A stretch of DNA of 64,000 bases from Bacteroidales bacterium (GTDB lineage: Bacteria > Bacteroidota > Bacteroidia > Bacteroidales > Rikenellaceae), in NCBI GenBank assembly GCA_910575495.1, contig CAJTFS010000004.1, positions 62,001 through 126,000 of the forward strand, given 5' to 3'. Position 1 is the first letter of the stretch; each line of letters opens with the position of its first letter. The position numbers and the translations under genes were made by a program. The notes below the pieces were generated by a model. That model did no database searches, had not been told where the DNA came from, and was given only the letters and a program-made list of their open reading frames with translations. Shown here piece by piece: positions 52,874 through 60,806 of this stretch.

Positions 52874-54429
52874 CGTTTCGGTTTGAGTACCAGATAGGGG
52901 ACGATCATCTCCTCCATCGAGATGCCGCCGTGCTGGAACGTGTTGCGGTAGTAGCGGATGTGGCGGTTGGCATCGTTGTTATAAACGAGAAAATCGGTGT
53001 TGTAGGCGAAGATGTAGCTCGACGTGAGGTTGCTCGACGGCAGCTGGATGTCCTCGGGCTTGTGCACCTCGTAGACCTCGCGCGAGTTGTAGGCGAGGTT
53101 GCGCCCCGTCTTGTAGCGCAAGTTGGCCGAGGTTTCGCGATCGCCCGTGACGCGCACGGGGTTGTCGACGCGGATGGTGCCGTGGTCGGAGGTGATGACC
53201 ACGGTGTGGCCCCGCTCGGCGAGGAGCCGGAGGATCGTGTAGAGGTCGGAGTGCTCGAACCACGAACGCGTCAGCGATCGGAAGGCGGCCTCGTCCTCGG
53301 TCAGCTCGCGGATGATGTCGGTCTCGGTGCGGGCGTGGGAGAGGATGTCGAGGAAGTTGTAGACGATGACCGAGAAGTCGGCATCGTAGACCTTCTGGAT
53401 GTTGTCCACCAGGCGCCGCCCCTGCTCGGGCCGCACGAGCTTGTCGAACGAGAACTTCCACTGCTTGCCGTTCTGGGCCATCAGGCGGCGCAGGAACTCC
53501 TCCTCGTACTGGTTCTTGCCGCCCTCCTCGTTGTCGTTGAGCCACTTGTCGGGCATCAGCCGGTCGATGGCCAGCGGCATGAGTCCGGCGAAGATGGCGT
53601 TGCGGGCGTACTGGGTGGCGGTGGGCAGGATGGCGCAATAGAAATCCTCGGCGGCGACGTCGTAGTGGCCGCGCAGCAGCGAGGAGATGGCCCGCCACTG
53701 GTCGTAGCGGAAATTGTCGATGAGCAGCAGCGTGGTCTTGGGATTCTCGTCGGCGACGGGGAAGATCTTCGATCGCATGAGCGTGTGCGACATCACGGGC
53801 GTAGAGTCGGAGCGCCGGTTGATCCAGTCGTAGTAGTTGCGCCGCACGAACTTCGAGAACTCCTGGTTGGCCTCGGTCTTCTGGTAGGTGAGCACCTCCT
53901 TGATGCTCTGGTCGGTCGAATCCTCCAGCTCGAGCTCCCACGAGGTGAGACGCCGGTAGAGCGAACACCAGTCCTGGAACGTGTCGGCCATCTGCAGCGA
54001 CTGCGAGATGCGCCCGAATTCCGAACGGTAGTCGGCCGTGGTGCGCTCGGTGACGAGCTGCTGCGAGTGCACGTTCTTCTTGATGGAGAGCAGCACCTGA
54101 TTGGGATTGACGGGCTTGATGAGGTAGTCGGCGATCTTCGAACCCACGGCCTTGTCCATGATGTTCTCCTCCTCGCTCTTGGTCACCATGATGACCGGCG
54201 TGGTGGGGCGCACCTCCTTGATCTTGGGCAGGGTTTCGAGCCCGGTCATGCCGGGCATCATCTCGTCGAGTATGATCAGGTCGTAGGACCCTTCGGCCGC
54301 CATGTCGATGGCGTCGTAACCGTTGTTGCAGGTCTCGACCTCGTAGCCCTTGCCCTTCAGAAAGAGGACGTGGGGCCGCAGCAGTTCGACTTCGTCGTCG
54401 ACCCAAAGAATTTTGACCATAGCGTTCAT
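52870..54429 (-). CDS. porX: PorX-type response regulator with PglZ domain
   Basis: The 519-residue protein has an N-terminal receiver domain (acidic pair in KILWVDDEVELLRPH, phosphoacceptor Asp in LIILDEMMPGMTG, Thr in MVTKSEEEN, Lys in YLIKPVNPNQ), a helical linker and a C-terminal PglZ alkaline-phosphatase-fold domain (TTLLLIDNFRYDQWR, HTVVITSDHGTIRV, FQHGGISMEEMIVPYLVL). This is the architecture of PorX, which with PorY and SigP controls the type IX secretion system in Porphyromonas and has phosphodiesterase activity toward oligonucleotides. No PorY or T9SS gene is nearby. I chose the ATG reading MNAMVKIL; MVKIL three codons later is also possible. A remarkable repeat array fills its leader. 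Confidence 0.92.
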   Translation of the reverse strand: MNAMVKILWVDDEVELLRPHVLFLKGKGYEVETCNNGYDAIDMAAEGSYDLIILDEMMPGMTGLETLPKIKEVRPTTPVIMVTKSEEENIMDKAVGSKIADYLIKPVNPNQVLLSIKKNVHSQQLVTERTTADYRSEFGRISQSLQMADTFQDWCSLYRRLTSWELELEDSTDQSIKEVLTYQKTEANQEFSKFVRRNYYDWINRRSDSTPVMSHTLMRSKIFPVADENPKTTLLLIDNFRYDQWRAISSLLRGHYDVAAEDFYCAILPTATQYARNAIFAGLMPLAIDRLMPDKWLNDNEEGGKNQYEEEFLRRLMAQNGKQWKFSFDKLVRPEQGRRLVDNIQKVYDADFSVIVYNFLDILSHARTETDIIRELTEDEAAFRSLTRSWFEHSDLYTILRLLAERGHTVVITSDHGTIRVDNPVRVTGDRETSANLRYKTGRNLAYNSREVYEVHKPEDIQLPSSNLTSSYIFAYNTDFLVYNNDANRHIRYYRNTFQHGGISMEEMIVPYLVLKPKR

Positions 54430-54432
54430 TAT

Positions 54433-54670
54433 CATGCAGGTTTTCCCGCCTCGGCATAGCCCGAACAAGTTCGGCTCTGCGCTCGGCTCAAGAAAACGTT
54501 CATTTCATGCAGGTTTTCCCGCCTCGGCATAGCCTGAACAAGTTCGGCTCTGCGCTCGGCTCAAGAAAACGTTCATTTCATGCAGGTTTTCCCGCCTCGG
54601 CATAGCCTGAACAAGTTCGGCTCTGCGCTCGGCTCAAGAAAACGTTCATTGTCATGCAGGTTTTCCCGCC
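54433..54670 (-). repeat. Three 73-bp tandem repeats plus a partial copy in the porX leader; repeated 23-codon open frames
   Basis: Units begin at 54433, 54506 and 54579 (the last is 74 bases), and a broken fourth runs from 54653 to about 54670. Read on the minus strand, each full unit holds ATG-AAC-GTT-TTC and then 20 more codons to TGA (MNVFLSRAQS...AGKPA, 23 residues): 54649-54578, 54576-54505 and 54503-54432. Each stop is two or three bases before the next ATG, the last ATG being that of porX (also ATG-AAC-G). The copy nearest porX differs by one synonymous base (TCA/TCG). The unit also contains the small inverted repeat ccgaac/gttcgg. No spacer-like sequence is present, so it is not a CRISPR array. 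Confidence 0.85.
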
Positions 54671-54732
54671 CCGAAGTGGCGCGGCCGGGTCCGATTCGAC
54701 CCGGGCCCGGGAGAAAGCCGGCGATCGTGTTG

Positions 54733-54763
54733 CAAAATTAGTGTTTTTACATCCAAACGCAAA
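54733..54763 (-). promoter_or_regulatory. porX promoter
   Basis: TTTG (54763-54760) and TAATTTTG (54740-54733) are exactly 19 bases apart on the minus strand. Transcription from here would give a leader of about 300 bases that contains the whole tandem repeat array. Confidence 0.7.
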
Positions 54764-55071
54764 AAACGGGAAATTATTGGAGAAACGTGCCATGAATTTG
54801 CGAAAGCCGATGTGCGAACCGCAATTTTCCGGACGTTTTCTGCGGCCGGCCCGGTGTGCGCGGACGGGTGTGCAGCAATCGTCTCCGGCCTTGGCGGCCG
54901 GTGCGGTCGGGGCGCGGACGTGCTGAAAAAGGATGCGCCGCAACCCCGAAAATGCAAAAAAACGAACGATGGATTGTGAATTTTGATTTCTTGCTCCGGT
55001 TTTGCCCGATATTTGTTCATCGCCTTGTGTCTGTGGCCGGTATGCGGACCCCGGGAAAAACGCGAAAAAAT

Positions 55072-55103
55072 TTTTGCGGATAACCAAATAAACCGTATAT
55101 TTG
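55072..55103 (+). promoter_or_regulatory. HU gene promoter
   Basis: TTTTG (55072-55076) and TATATTTG (55096-55103) are 19 bases apart, a full consensus match. The sequence between this and the porX promoter (54764-55071) holds no gene. Confidence 0.8.
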
Positions 55104-55150
55104 CAGACCGGTTCCGATCAAGAAGAACTTAATTTTTAATAACATAAGCT

Positions 55151-55423
55151 ATGACAAAAGCAGATATCGTAAGCGAAATCGCCAAGACCACCGGCGCCGA
55201 AAAGGTACAGGTGCAGGCCATCGTCGAGGCGTTCATGGAGAGCATCAAGACGTCGCTGACCAAGAACAACAACGTCTATCTCCGCGGCTTCGGCAGCTTC
55301 ATCGTGAAAAAACGCGCCAAGAAAGTGGCCCGCAACATCTCGAAGAATACGACCATTACGATCCCCGAACACAACATCCCCGCCTTCAAGCCGGCCAAGA
55401 GCTTCGCAGCGAAGGTGAAATAG
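55151..55423 (+). CDS. HU family DNA-binding protein
   Basis: The 90-residue histone-like protein bends and compacts DNA as a dimer. The N-terminal helices MTKADIVSEIAKTTG, the core NVYLRGFGSFIVKKR and the beta-arm ARNISKNTTITIPEHNIPAF with the DNA-intercalating proline region are typical, as is the final FKPAKSFAAKVK. It has a consensus promoter and is followed after 37 bases by a tiny ribosome-type gene. It does not carry the extra domains of longer Bacteroidota HU-like proteins. Confidence 0.95.
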   Translation: MTKADIVSEIAKTTGAEKVQVQAIVEAFMESIKTSLTKNNNVYLRGFGSFIVKKRAKKVARNISKNTTITIPEHNIPAFKPAKSFAAKVK

Positions 55424-55460
55424 GAAACGATAAATCAAGAACCTCTAACAATTAAGGACT

Positions 55461-55550
55461 ATGCCAAACGGAAAGAAGCACAAGCGTCACAAGATGGCTA
55501 CCCACAAGCGCAAAAAGCGTCTGCGCAAGAACCGTCACAAGAAAAAGTAA
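55461..55550 (+). CDS. 29-residue basic protein, AURKAIP1/COX24-like ribosomal protein
   Basis: The product starts MPNGKKHKRHKMATHKRKKR and ends RKNRHKKK. More than half its residues are Lys, Arg or His. It matches the short basic proteins annotated as AURKAIP1/COX24-domain (PF08213-like) in Bacteroidota, relatives of mitochondrial small-subunit proteins and of bacterial bS22-type proteins. It should bind rRNA in the small subunit; this is inferred from the family. It lies between the HU gene and rng, with a hairpin 25 bases after its stop. Short enough to be missed by automatic gene finding. Confidence 0.85.
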   Translation: MPNGKKHKRHKMATHKRKKRLRKNRHKKK

Positions 55551-55574
55551 GGGTAGCGACGTCTACGGATAGAT

Positions 55575-55607
55575 AAAGCTAAAGGGGCCCCGGGCTCTTT
55601 TAGCTTT
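55575..55607 (+). terminator. Hairpin after the HU/ribosomal-protein pair
   Basis: The stem aaagctaaa/tttagcttt encloses a GC-rich loop. There is no T run after it, so it may give partial termination and allow read-through into rng. Confidence 0.6.
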
Positions 55608-55772
55608 ACCTATTTAAAAGTCGGCGGTCTTGCCGGCACCCCCGATCCCGGTCCGGAGGCCTCCGGACGCGGGTTGAGACATTGGAGTTGTCCGCCACTC
55701 CAGAGCAAAAGCGGTCCCGATACCAAACACAACATCACGTGTTCCGCCTCGCGGAAGCACGCATTCCCATAC

Positions 55773-57323
55773 ATGAACAAGGAACTCATCGTAAACGTTA
55801 GCCCGACCGAAATCTCCATCGCCATGTGCGAAGACAAGGTGCTGGTCGAGCTCTCCAAGGAACAGTGCCAGACCGGATTCGCCGTGGGCGACATCTACCT
55901 GGGCAAGGTCCGCAAAATCATGCCGGGTCTCAACGCGGCATTCGTCAACATAGGGCATGAAAAGGATGCCTTCATCCACTACCTCGATCTGGGAACCCAC
56001 TTCCCCTCGCTCCAGAAGCTCGCTTCGTCGTATGTCCCCGGCAAACGGGGCCTGCGCGTCGAAAGCATGAAGATGGAGGCTCCGGTCGAGAAGTCGGGCA
56101 AGATCGGCGACTACCTCCAGGTGGGGCAGCAGATCATGGTGCAGGTGGCCAAGGAGGCCATTTCGACCAAGGGCCCGCGTCTGACGGCCGACATCTCGCT
56201 GGCAGGCCGCAACGTGGTGCTGGTGCCTTTCTCGTCGAAGGTATTCCTGTCGCAGAAAATCCGTTCGGGCGAGGAGAAGAAGCGCCTCAAGCGCATCGCC
56301 GCCGCCGTGCTGCCCAAGAACTTCGGCGTCATCATCCGCACGGCCGCCATGGAGGCCCGCGACGAGGACATCGAGCAGGACATCCGTACGCAGATCGACC
56401 GCTGGCGCAAGACCGTGGCGGCGATCCGCAAGCATACGGCTCCGGCGCAGATCATGAGCGAGATGAACCGTGCCAACACCATCATCCGCGACTCGCTCAA
56501 CGGCACCTTCTCGCAGATCGCCGTCGACGACCAGGCGATGTTCAACGAGATACGCAACTACATCCGCCAGATCGAGCCCGAGAAGGAGAAGATCGTGAAG
56601 CTCTACCGCGGCAATGTGCCCATCTTCGACAACTTCGACATCTCGAAGCAGATCAAGTCGCTCTTCGCCAAGTATGTCTCGCTCAAACGCGGCGCCTACC
56701 TCATCATCGAGCGCACCGAGGCCATGAACGTCATCGACGTCAACTCGGGCAACCGCACCAAGGCCGAGGACAACCAGGAGCAGACCGCCATGGACGTCAA
56801 CCTGGCGGCCGCCAAGGAGATCGCGCGCCAGCTGCGGCTGCGCGACCTGGGCGGCATCGTCATCATCGACTTCATCGACCTGCACAAGGCGCAGAACCGC
56901 CAGCTGCTCTTCGACGAGATGGTGAAGCTCATGTCGACCGACAAGGCCAAGCACACGGTGCTGCCGCTCACGAAGTTCGGCTTGATGCAGATCACGCGCC
57001 AGCGCGTGCGCCCCGTGGCCGTGGAGAGCGTGTCGGACGTCTGCCCGACGTGCAACGGTTCGGGCAAGATCGAGCCCACGGTGCTGCTGGACAAGAAGAT
57101 CGAGAACCAGATCTCGTTCCTCACGCAGGACCGCGGTCACAAGTATATCCGTCTCGTGGTGAGCCCCTATGTGGCGGCTTTCATCCGGAAGGGGCTGTGG
57201 TCGCTGCGCCGCCGCTGGGAGTGGAAATACAAGACCCGCATCGACGTGGTCGAGGACCAGAGCACCGGCATCGTGGAGGTCCACTACCACGACCGGAAAG
57301 GCAACGATCTGATCAAAAAATAG
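55773..57323 (+). CDS. rng: Ribonuclease E/G family protein
   Basis: This 516-residue endoribonuclease acts in rRNA maturation and mRNA decay. The S1 RNA-binding domain (FAVGDIYLGKVRKIMPGLNA, FVNIGHEKDAFIHY) precedes the catalytic domain with Asp residues in NVIDVNSGNRT and GIVIIDFIDLHK, and the zinc-link cysteines CPTCNGSGKIEP. Length matches RNase G rather than RNase E, with no long C-terminal scaffold. The start ATG (MNKELIVNVSPTEIS) gives the normal N-terminus. Likely read from the HU promoter or from an unrecognised one in the 222-base gap. Confidence 0.95.
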   Translation: MNKELIVNVSPTEISIAMCEDKVLVELSKEQCQTGFAVGDIYLGKVRKIMPGLNAAFVNIGHEKDAFIHYLDLGTHFPSLQKLASSYVPGKRGLRVESMKMEAPVEKSGKIGDYLQVGQQIMVQVAKEAISTKGPRLTADISLAGRNVVLVPFSSKVFLSQKIRSGEEKKRLKRIAAAVLPKNFGVIIRTAAMEARDEDIEQDIRTQIDRWRKTVAAIRKHTAPAQIMSEMNRANTIIRDSLNGTFSQIAVDDQAMFNEIRNYIRQIEPEKEKIVKLYRGNVPIFDNFDISKQIKSLFAKYVSLKRGAYLIIERTEAMNVIDVNSGNRTKAEDNQEQTAMDVNLAAAKEIARQLRLRDLGGIVIIDFIDLHKAQNRQLLFDEMVKLMSTDKAKHTVLPLTKFGLMQITRQRVRPVAVESVSDVCPTCNGSGKIEPTVLLDKKIENQISFLTQDRGHKYIRLVVSPYVAAFIRKGLWSLRRRWEWKYKTRIDVVEDQSTGIVEVHYHDRKGNDLIKK

Positions 57324-57435
57324 CTTTTCGCGGCGGTGGAAGCCGAAAGGCCGCAGGCGGGAAGTCATCGCGGGGCGTAGCGCTTTCCTTTTCGGCTGCG
57401 TCGTCTCGTGCATGGCGCCGGTTGCCGGCTTTGCC

Positions 57436-57472
57436 TTCCTTTCACCTATCGCTTTTCATCTTTCACCTTTTT
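57436..57472. repeat. AT-rich arm before mfd
   Basis: ccttcctttcacctatcgct followed by tttcatctttcacctttttc has the CTTTCAC polarity of other right arms. It lies 23 bases before the mfd start codon. No paired left arm is seen in the rng-mfd gap. Confidence 0.5.
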
Positions 57473-57494
57473 CGTCGTGGCGTTTCATGAACAG

Positions 57495-60400
57495 ATGGCG
57501 CAGCTCGCTGCCGGGTCGGAGAACCTGGAGAAGTTGTGCCGTGCATACCGGGAGAAGGGCGCCGTCGTCCATCTTGAGGAGCTGGTCGGCGGTGCGCTGC
57601 CGTTCTATGCCTCGGCTTGCGTGGCAAGGTGCGGGGGCGTGCATCTTTTCGTGGCCGAGGACCGCGACGCTGCGGCCTACCTGTTGAACGACTTCTACGG
57701 ATTGCTCGACGAGTCGCGCGTCTGCTTCTTTCCTTCGTCGTGGAAGCGGTCGGCGGCCTACGGCGCAGAGGATGCCCAGGGAGTCGTGCAGCGCACGGCT
57801 ACGATGAATGCCCTGCGCAGTTTCGACGGGCAGGGCTATCTGGTGGTCTGCACCTACCCCGAGGCGCTGGCCGAGCGGGTGGCCGACGCCGAAGCGCTGC
57901 AGCGGGGCGCAATCCGGGTGAAGGTGGGCGACCGCATCGCCATCGGCGCGCTGGAGCAGGCGCTGGTCGACGCTTCGTTCGTGCGGGTGGATTTCGTCTA
58001 CGAGCCGGGGCAGTATTCGTTGCGCGGCGGCATCGTCGACGTCTTCTCCTATTCGGAGAGCAAACCCTACCGCATCGACTTGTTCGGCGACGAGGTCGAC
58101 TCGATCCGGCGCTTCGAGATTTCGAGCCAGCTCTCGTCCGAGCGCCTTTCCGAGGTGGCCGTCATCCCCGACATGAACGCTGCGGCGGATGCCCGCCGCG
58201 TCTCGCTGGCCGGGTTTGCGGGCGAGGAGGCGGCCTGGTGGTTCTACGATGCCGATTTCGTGCTGCGCAAGGTCAACGACGTGCGCCGCAAGACGGTGGC
58301 CGACCTCGACGATCCGCACCGCATCGACTCCCTGATGACGAGCCGCAACGGCCTGCTCGACGATCTGGCGCCGAACCCTCTTTTCATCCTGCGCGACAAC
58401 CTGCCGGAGCGTCCGGCGACGGCGACGATCGAATTCTCCACGGCGCCGCAGCCGAGGTTCAACAAGAACTTCGAGATGCTGGCCGACGACATGATCGGCA
58501 ATGCGCTGCGGGGCTACAAGACCTACATCCTCTCGGAAAACAAGGTGCAGATCGAGCGCCTGGAAAACATCTTTCACCGCATCGGCCGGGGACAGGCCGC
58601 GGTGCACGCCATCGGAGTGACGCTGCACGAGGGTTTCGTGGACCGCGATCTGAAACTCTGCCTCTACACCGACCATCAGATATTCGACCGCTACCAGCGC
58701 TACCGCATCAACGGCGAAATCCGCCGCGACGAGCAGATGACCGTGGCGGAGCTCAACCAGCTGCGGCCGGGCGACTACGTGGTGCACGTCGACCACGGCG
58801 TGGGGCGTTTCGACGGACTGGTGAAGATCGAGGAGAACGGCCGGGCCCACGAAGCCATCAAGCTGGTCTACAAGGACGGCGACGTGCTCTTCGTCAACGT
58901 CCATTCGCTCCACCGCATTTCGCGCTACAAGGCCGGCGACGGCGAGCCCCCCAAGATCTACAAGTTGGGCAACGGTGCCTGGCAGAAGCTCAAGAATGCC
59001 ACCAAAAAGGCGGTCAAGGACATTTCGCGCGAACTTATCGCCCTCTATGCCAAGCGCAAGGCGTCGAAAGGCTTCGCTTTCTCGCCCGACAGCTACCTGC
59101 AGCACGAGTTGGAGGCTTCGTTCCGCTGGGAGGATACGCCCGACCAGCAGACGGCCATCGCGGCCGTGAAGAAAGACATGGAGTCGGAGCGTCCGATGGA
59201 CCGTCTGGTGTGCGGCGACGTGGGCTTCGGCAAGACCGAGGTGGCCATCCGCGCAGCTTTCAAGGCGGCCGCCGACGGCAAGCAGGTGGCCGTGCTGGTG
59301 CCGACCACCATCCTGGCGCTGCAACACTACCGCTCCTTTTCGGAGCGCCTGCGCGACTTCCCCGTGAGGATCGAGTATCTCAACCGCACCAAGACGGCCG
59401 CCGAGGTGAAGCGCATCCGCGAGGAGCTGGCGGCGGGCAAGATCGACATCCTGATCGGCACGCACAAGATGCTGGGCAAGCAGATCGTCTTCCGCGACCT
59501 GGGGCTGCTCATCATCGACGAGGAACAGAAGTTCGGCGTTGCTGCGAAAGAAAAACTCACGCAGATGAGCGTGTCGGTCGACACATTGACTCTGACAGCG
59601 ACGCCCATACCGCGTACGCTGCAATTCTCGCTGATGGGTTCGCGCGACCTCTCGGTCATCTCCACGCCCCCGCCCAACCGCCAGCCCATCGTGACCGAAA
59701 GCCACGCCTTTTCGGAGGAGATCGTGCGCGATGCCATAGAGGCCGAACTGGCGCGCGGCGGGCAGGTCTATTTCGTCCATAACCGGGTCGAGGAGCTGCA
59801 GACCCTGCAAGGCATGCTCGCGGGGCTGTGTCCCAAGGCCCGCGTGGGCGTGGGACACGGCAAGATGCCGGCCGAGCAGCTCGAGAAACTCGTTATGGAC
59901 TTCATCTACGGCGAATTCGACGTGCTGCTGTCGACCACCATCGTGGAGAACGGCATCGACATCCCCAATGCCAACACCATCATCATCAACGATGCGCAGA
60001 ACTTCGGTCTGAGCGACCTGCACCAGCTGCGCGGCCGCGTGGGGCGTTCCGACCGCAAGGCCTACTGCTACCTGCTCTCGCCGCCCGACGAACTGCTTTC
60101 GCCGGATGCGCGGCGCCGCCTGCGGGCCATCGAGGAGTTCTCGGACCTGGGTTCGGGCTTCAACATCGCCATGCAGGACCTCGACATCCGCGGCGCCGGC
60201 AACCTGCTGGGGGCCGAGCAGAGCGGATTCATCGCCGACATCGGTTTCGAGACCTACCGCAAGATCATGGAGGAGGCCATCGCCGAACTGCGCGCCGAAG
60301 GGTTGCAGGTGGCGGGGCTTCCGCCCGAAGAGAGCGAGGCGGCCGGACCGGTGCGCTATGTCGACGACGCGCACATCGACATCGGGGTGGAAGCGGGGCT

Positions 60401-60806
60401 GCCGGACACCTACGTCGCGCAGCAGGCCGAGCGTCTGAAGCTCTACCGCGAACTCGACTCCACGAAGGACGAGGAGGCGCTGCAAGCCTTCGGCAAGCGT
60501 CTGGAAGACCGTTTCGGACCCTTGCCGCGGGCGGTGTGCGAACTTCTGGACGTGGTGCGCCTGCGCTGGGAGGCGATCCGGCTGGGCATGGAGCGCGTGA
60601 AGGTGAAGAACGGACTGATGATCGTCCATTTCGTCGGCGAGGAGAATTCGCCCTACTACAAAAGCGACGTCTTCATGCACCTGCTCGAACGCGTCACGCG
60701 CCATCCCGAGCGTTTCGTGCTCAAACAGCACAATAACAGGCTGGCCATGACCGTTAGGAAGATCGAAGATGTGGAGGCGGCCTACAAAATACTGCGCGAA
60801 CTTTGA
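57495..60806 (+). CDS. mfd: Transcription-repair coupling factor
   Basis: This 1103-residue translocase removes stalled RNA polymerase from DNA lesions and recruits UvrA. Seen in order: the UvrB-homology module near the N-terminus (YEPGQYSLRGGIVDVFSYSE), the CarD-like polymerase-interacting domain near residue 425 (LRPGDYVVHVDHGVGRFDGL), Walker A CGDVGFGKTEVAIRAAFKAA near 572, the DEEQ box LIIDEEQKFGV near 674, TLTATPIPRTLQFSLMG, and QLRGRVGRS in the second RecA lobe, then the TRCF domain. I chose ATG (MAQLAAGSENLE); an upstream GTG in frame is possible. coaX overlaps its stop. Confidence 0.96.
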   Translation: MAQLAAGSENLEKLCRAYREKGAVVHLEELVGGALPFYASACVARCGGVHLFVAEDRDAAAYLLNDFYGLLDESRVCFFPSSWKRSAAYGAEDAQGVVQRTATMNALRSFDGQGYLVVCTYPEALAERVADAEALQRGAIRVKVGDRIAIGALEQALVDASFVRVDFVYEPGQYSLRGGIVDVFSYSESKPYRIDLFGDEVDSIRRFEISSQLSSERLSEVAVIPDMNAAADARRVSLAGFAGEEAAWWFYDADFVLRKVNDVRRKTVADLDDPHRIDSLMTSRNGLLDDLAPNPLFILRDNLPERPATATIEFSTAPQPRFNKNFEMLADDMIGNALRGYKTYILSENKVQIERLENIFHRIGRGQAAVHAIGVTLHEGFVDRDLKLCLYTDHQIFDRYQRYRINGEIRRDEQMTVAELNQLRPGDYVVHVDHGVGRFDGLVKIEENGRAHEAIKLVYKDGDVLFVNVHSLHRISRYKAGDGEPPKIYKLGNGAWQKLKNATKKAVKDISRELIALYAKRKASKGFAFSPDSYLQHELEASFRWEDTPDQQTAIAAVKKDMESERPMDRLVCGDVGFGKTEVAIRAAFKAAADGKQVAVLVPTTILALQHYRSFSERLRDFPVRIEYLNRTKTAAEVKRIREELAAGKIDILIGTHKMLGKQIVFRDLGLLIIDEEQKFGVAAKEKLTQMSVSVDTLTLTATPIPRTLQFSLMGSRDLSVISTPPPNRQPIVTESHAFSEEIVRDAIEAELARGGQVYFVHNRVEELQTLQGMLAGLCPKARVGVGHGKMPAEQLEKLVMDFIYGEFDVLLSTTIVENGIDIPNANTIIINDAQNFGLSDLHQLRGRVGRSDRKAYCYLLSPPDELLSPDARRRLRAIEEFSDLGSGFNIAMQDLDIRGAGNLLGAEQSGFIADIGFETYRKIMEEAIAELRAEGLQVAGLPPEESEAAGPVRYVDDAHIDIGVEAGLPDTYVAQQAERLKLYRELDSTKDEEALQAFGKRLEDRFGPLPRAVCELLDVVRLRWEAIRLGMERVKVKNGLMIVHFVGEENSPYYKSDVFMHLLERVTRHPERFVLKQHNNRLAMTVRKIEDVEAAYKILREL

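Noticed and set aside
54433..54670. CRISPR array
   Set aside because: The repeat units are contiguous with no variable spacers and no cas genes are near.
57456..60731. Very long minus-strand open frame opposite mfd
   Set aside because: It is the antisense shadow of a strongly conserved gene in GC-rich DNA. The translation is His/Asp/Val-rich with no domain, and the + strand has all Mfd motifs.
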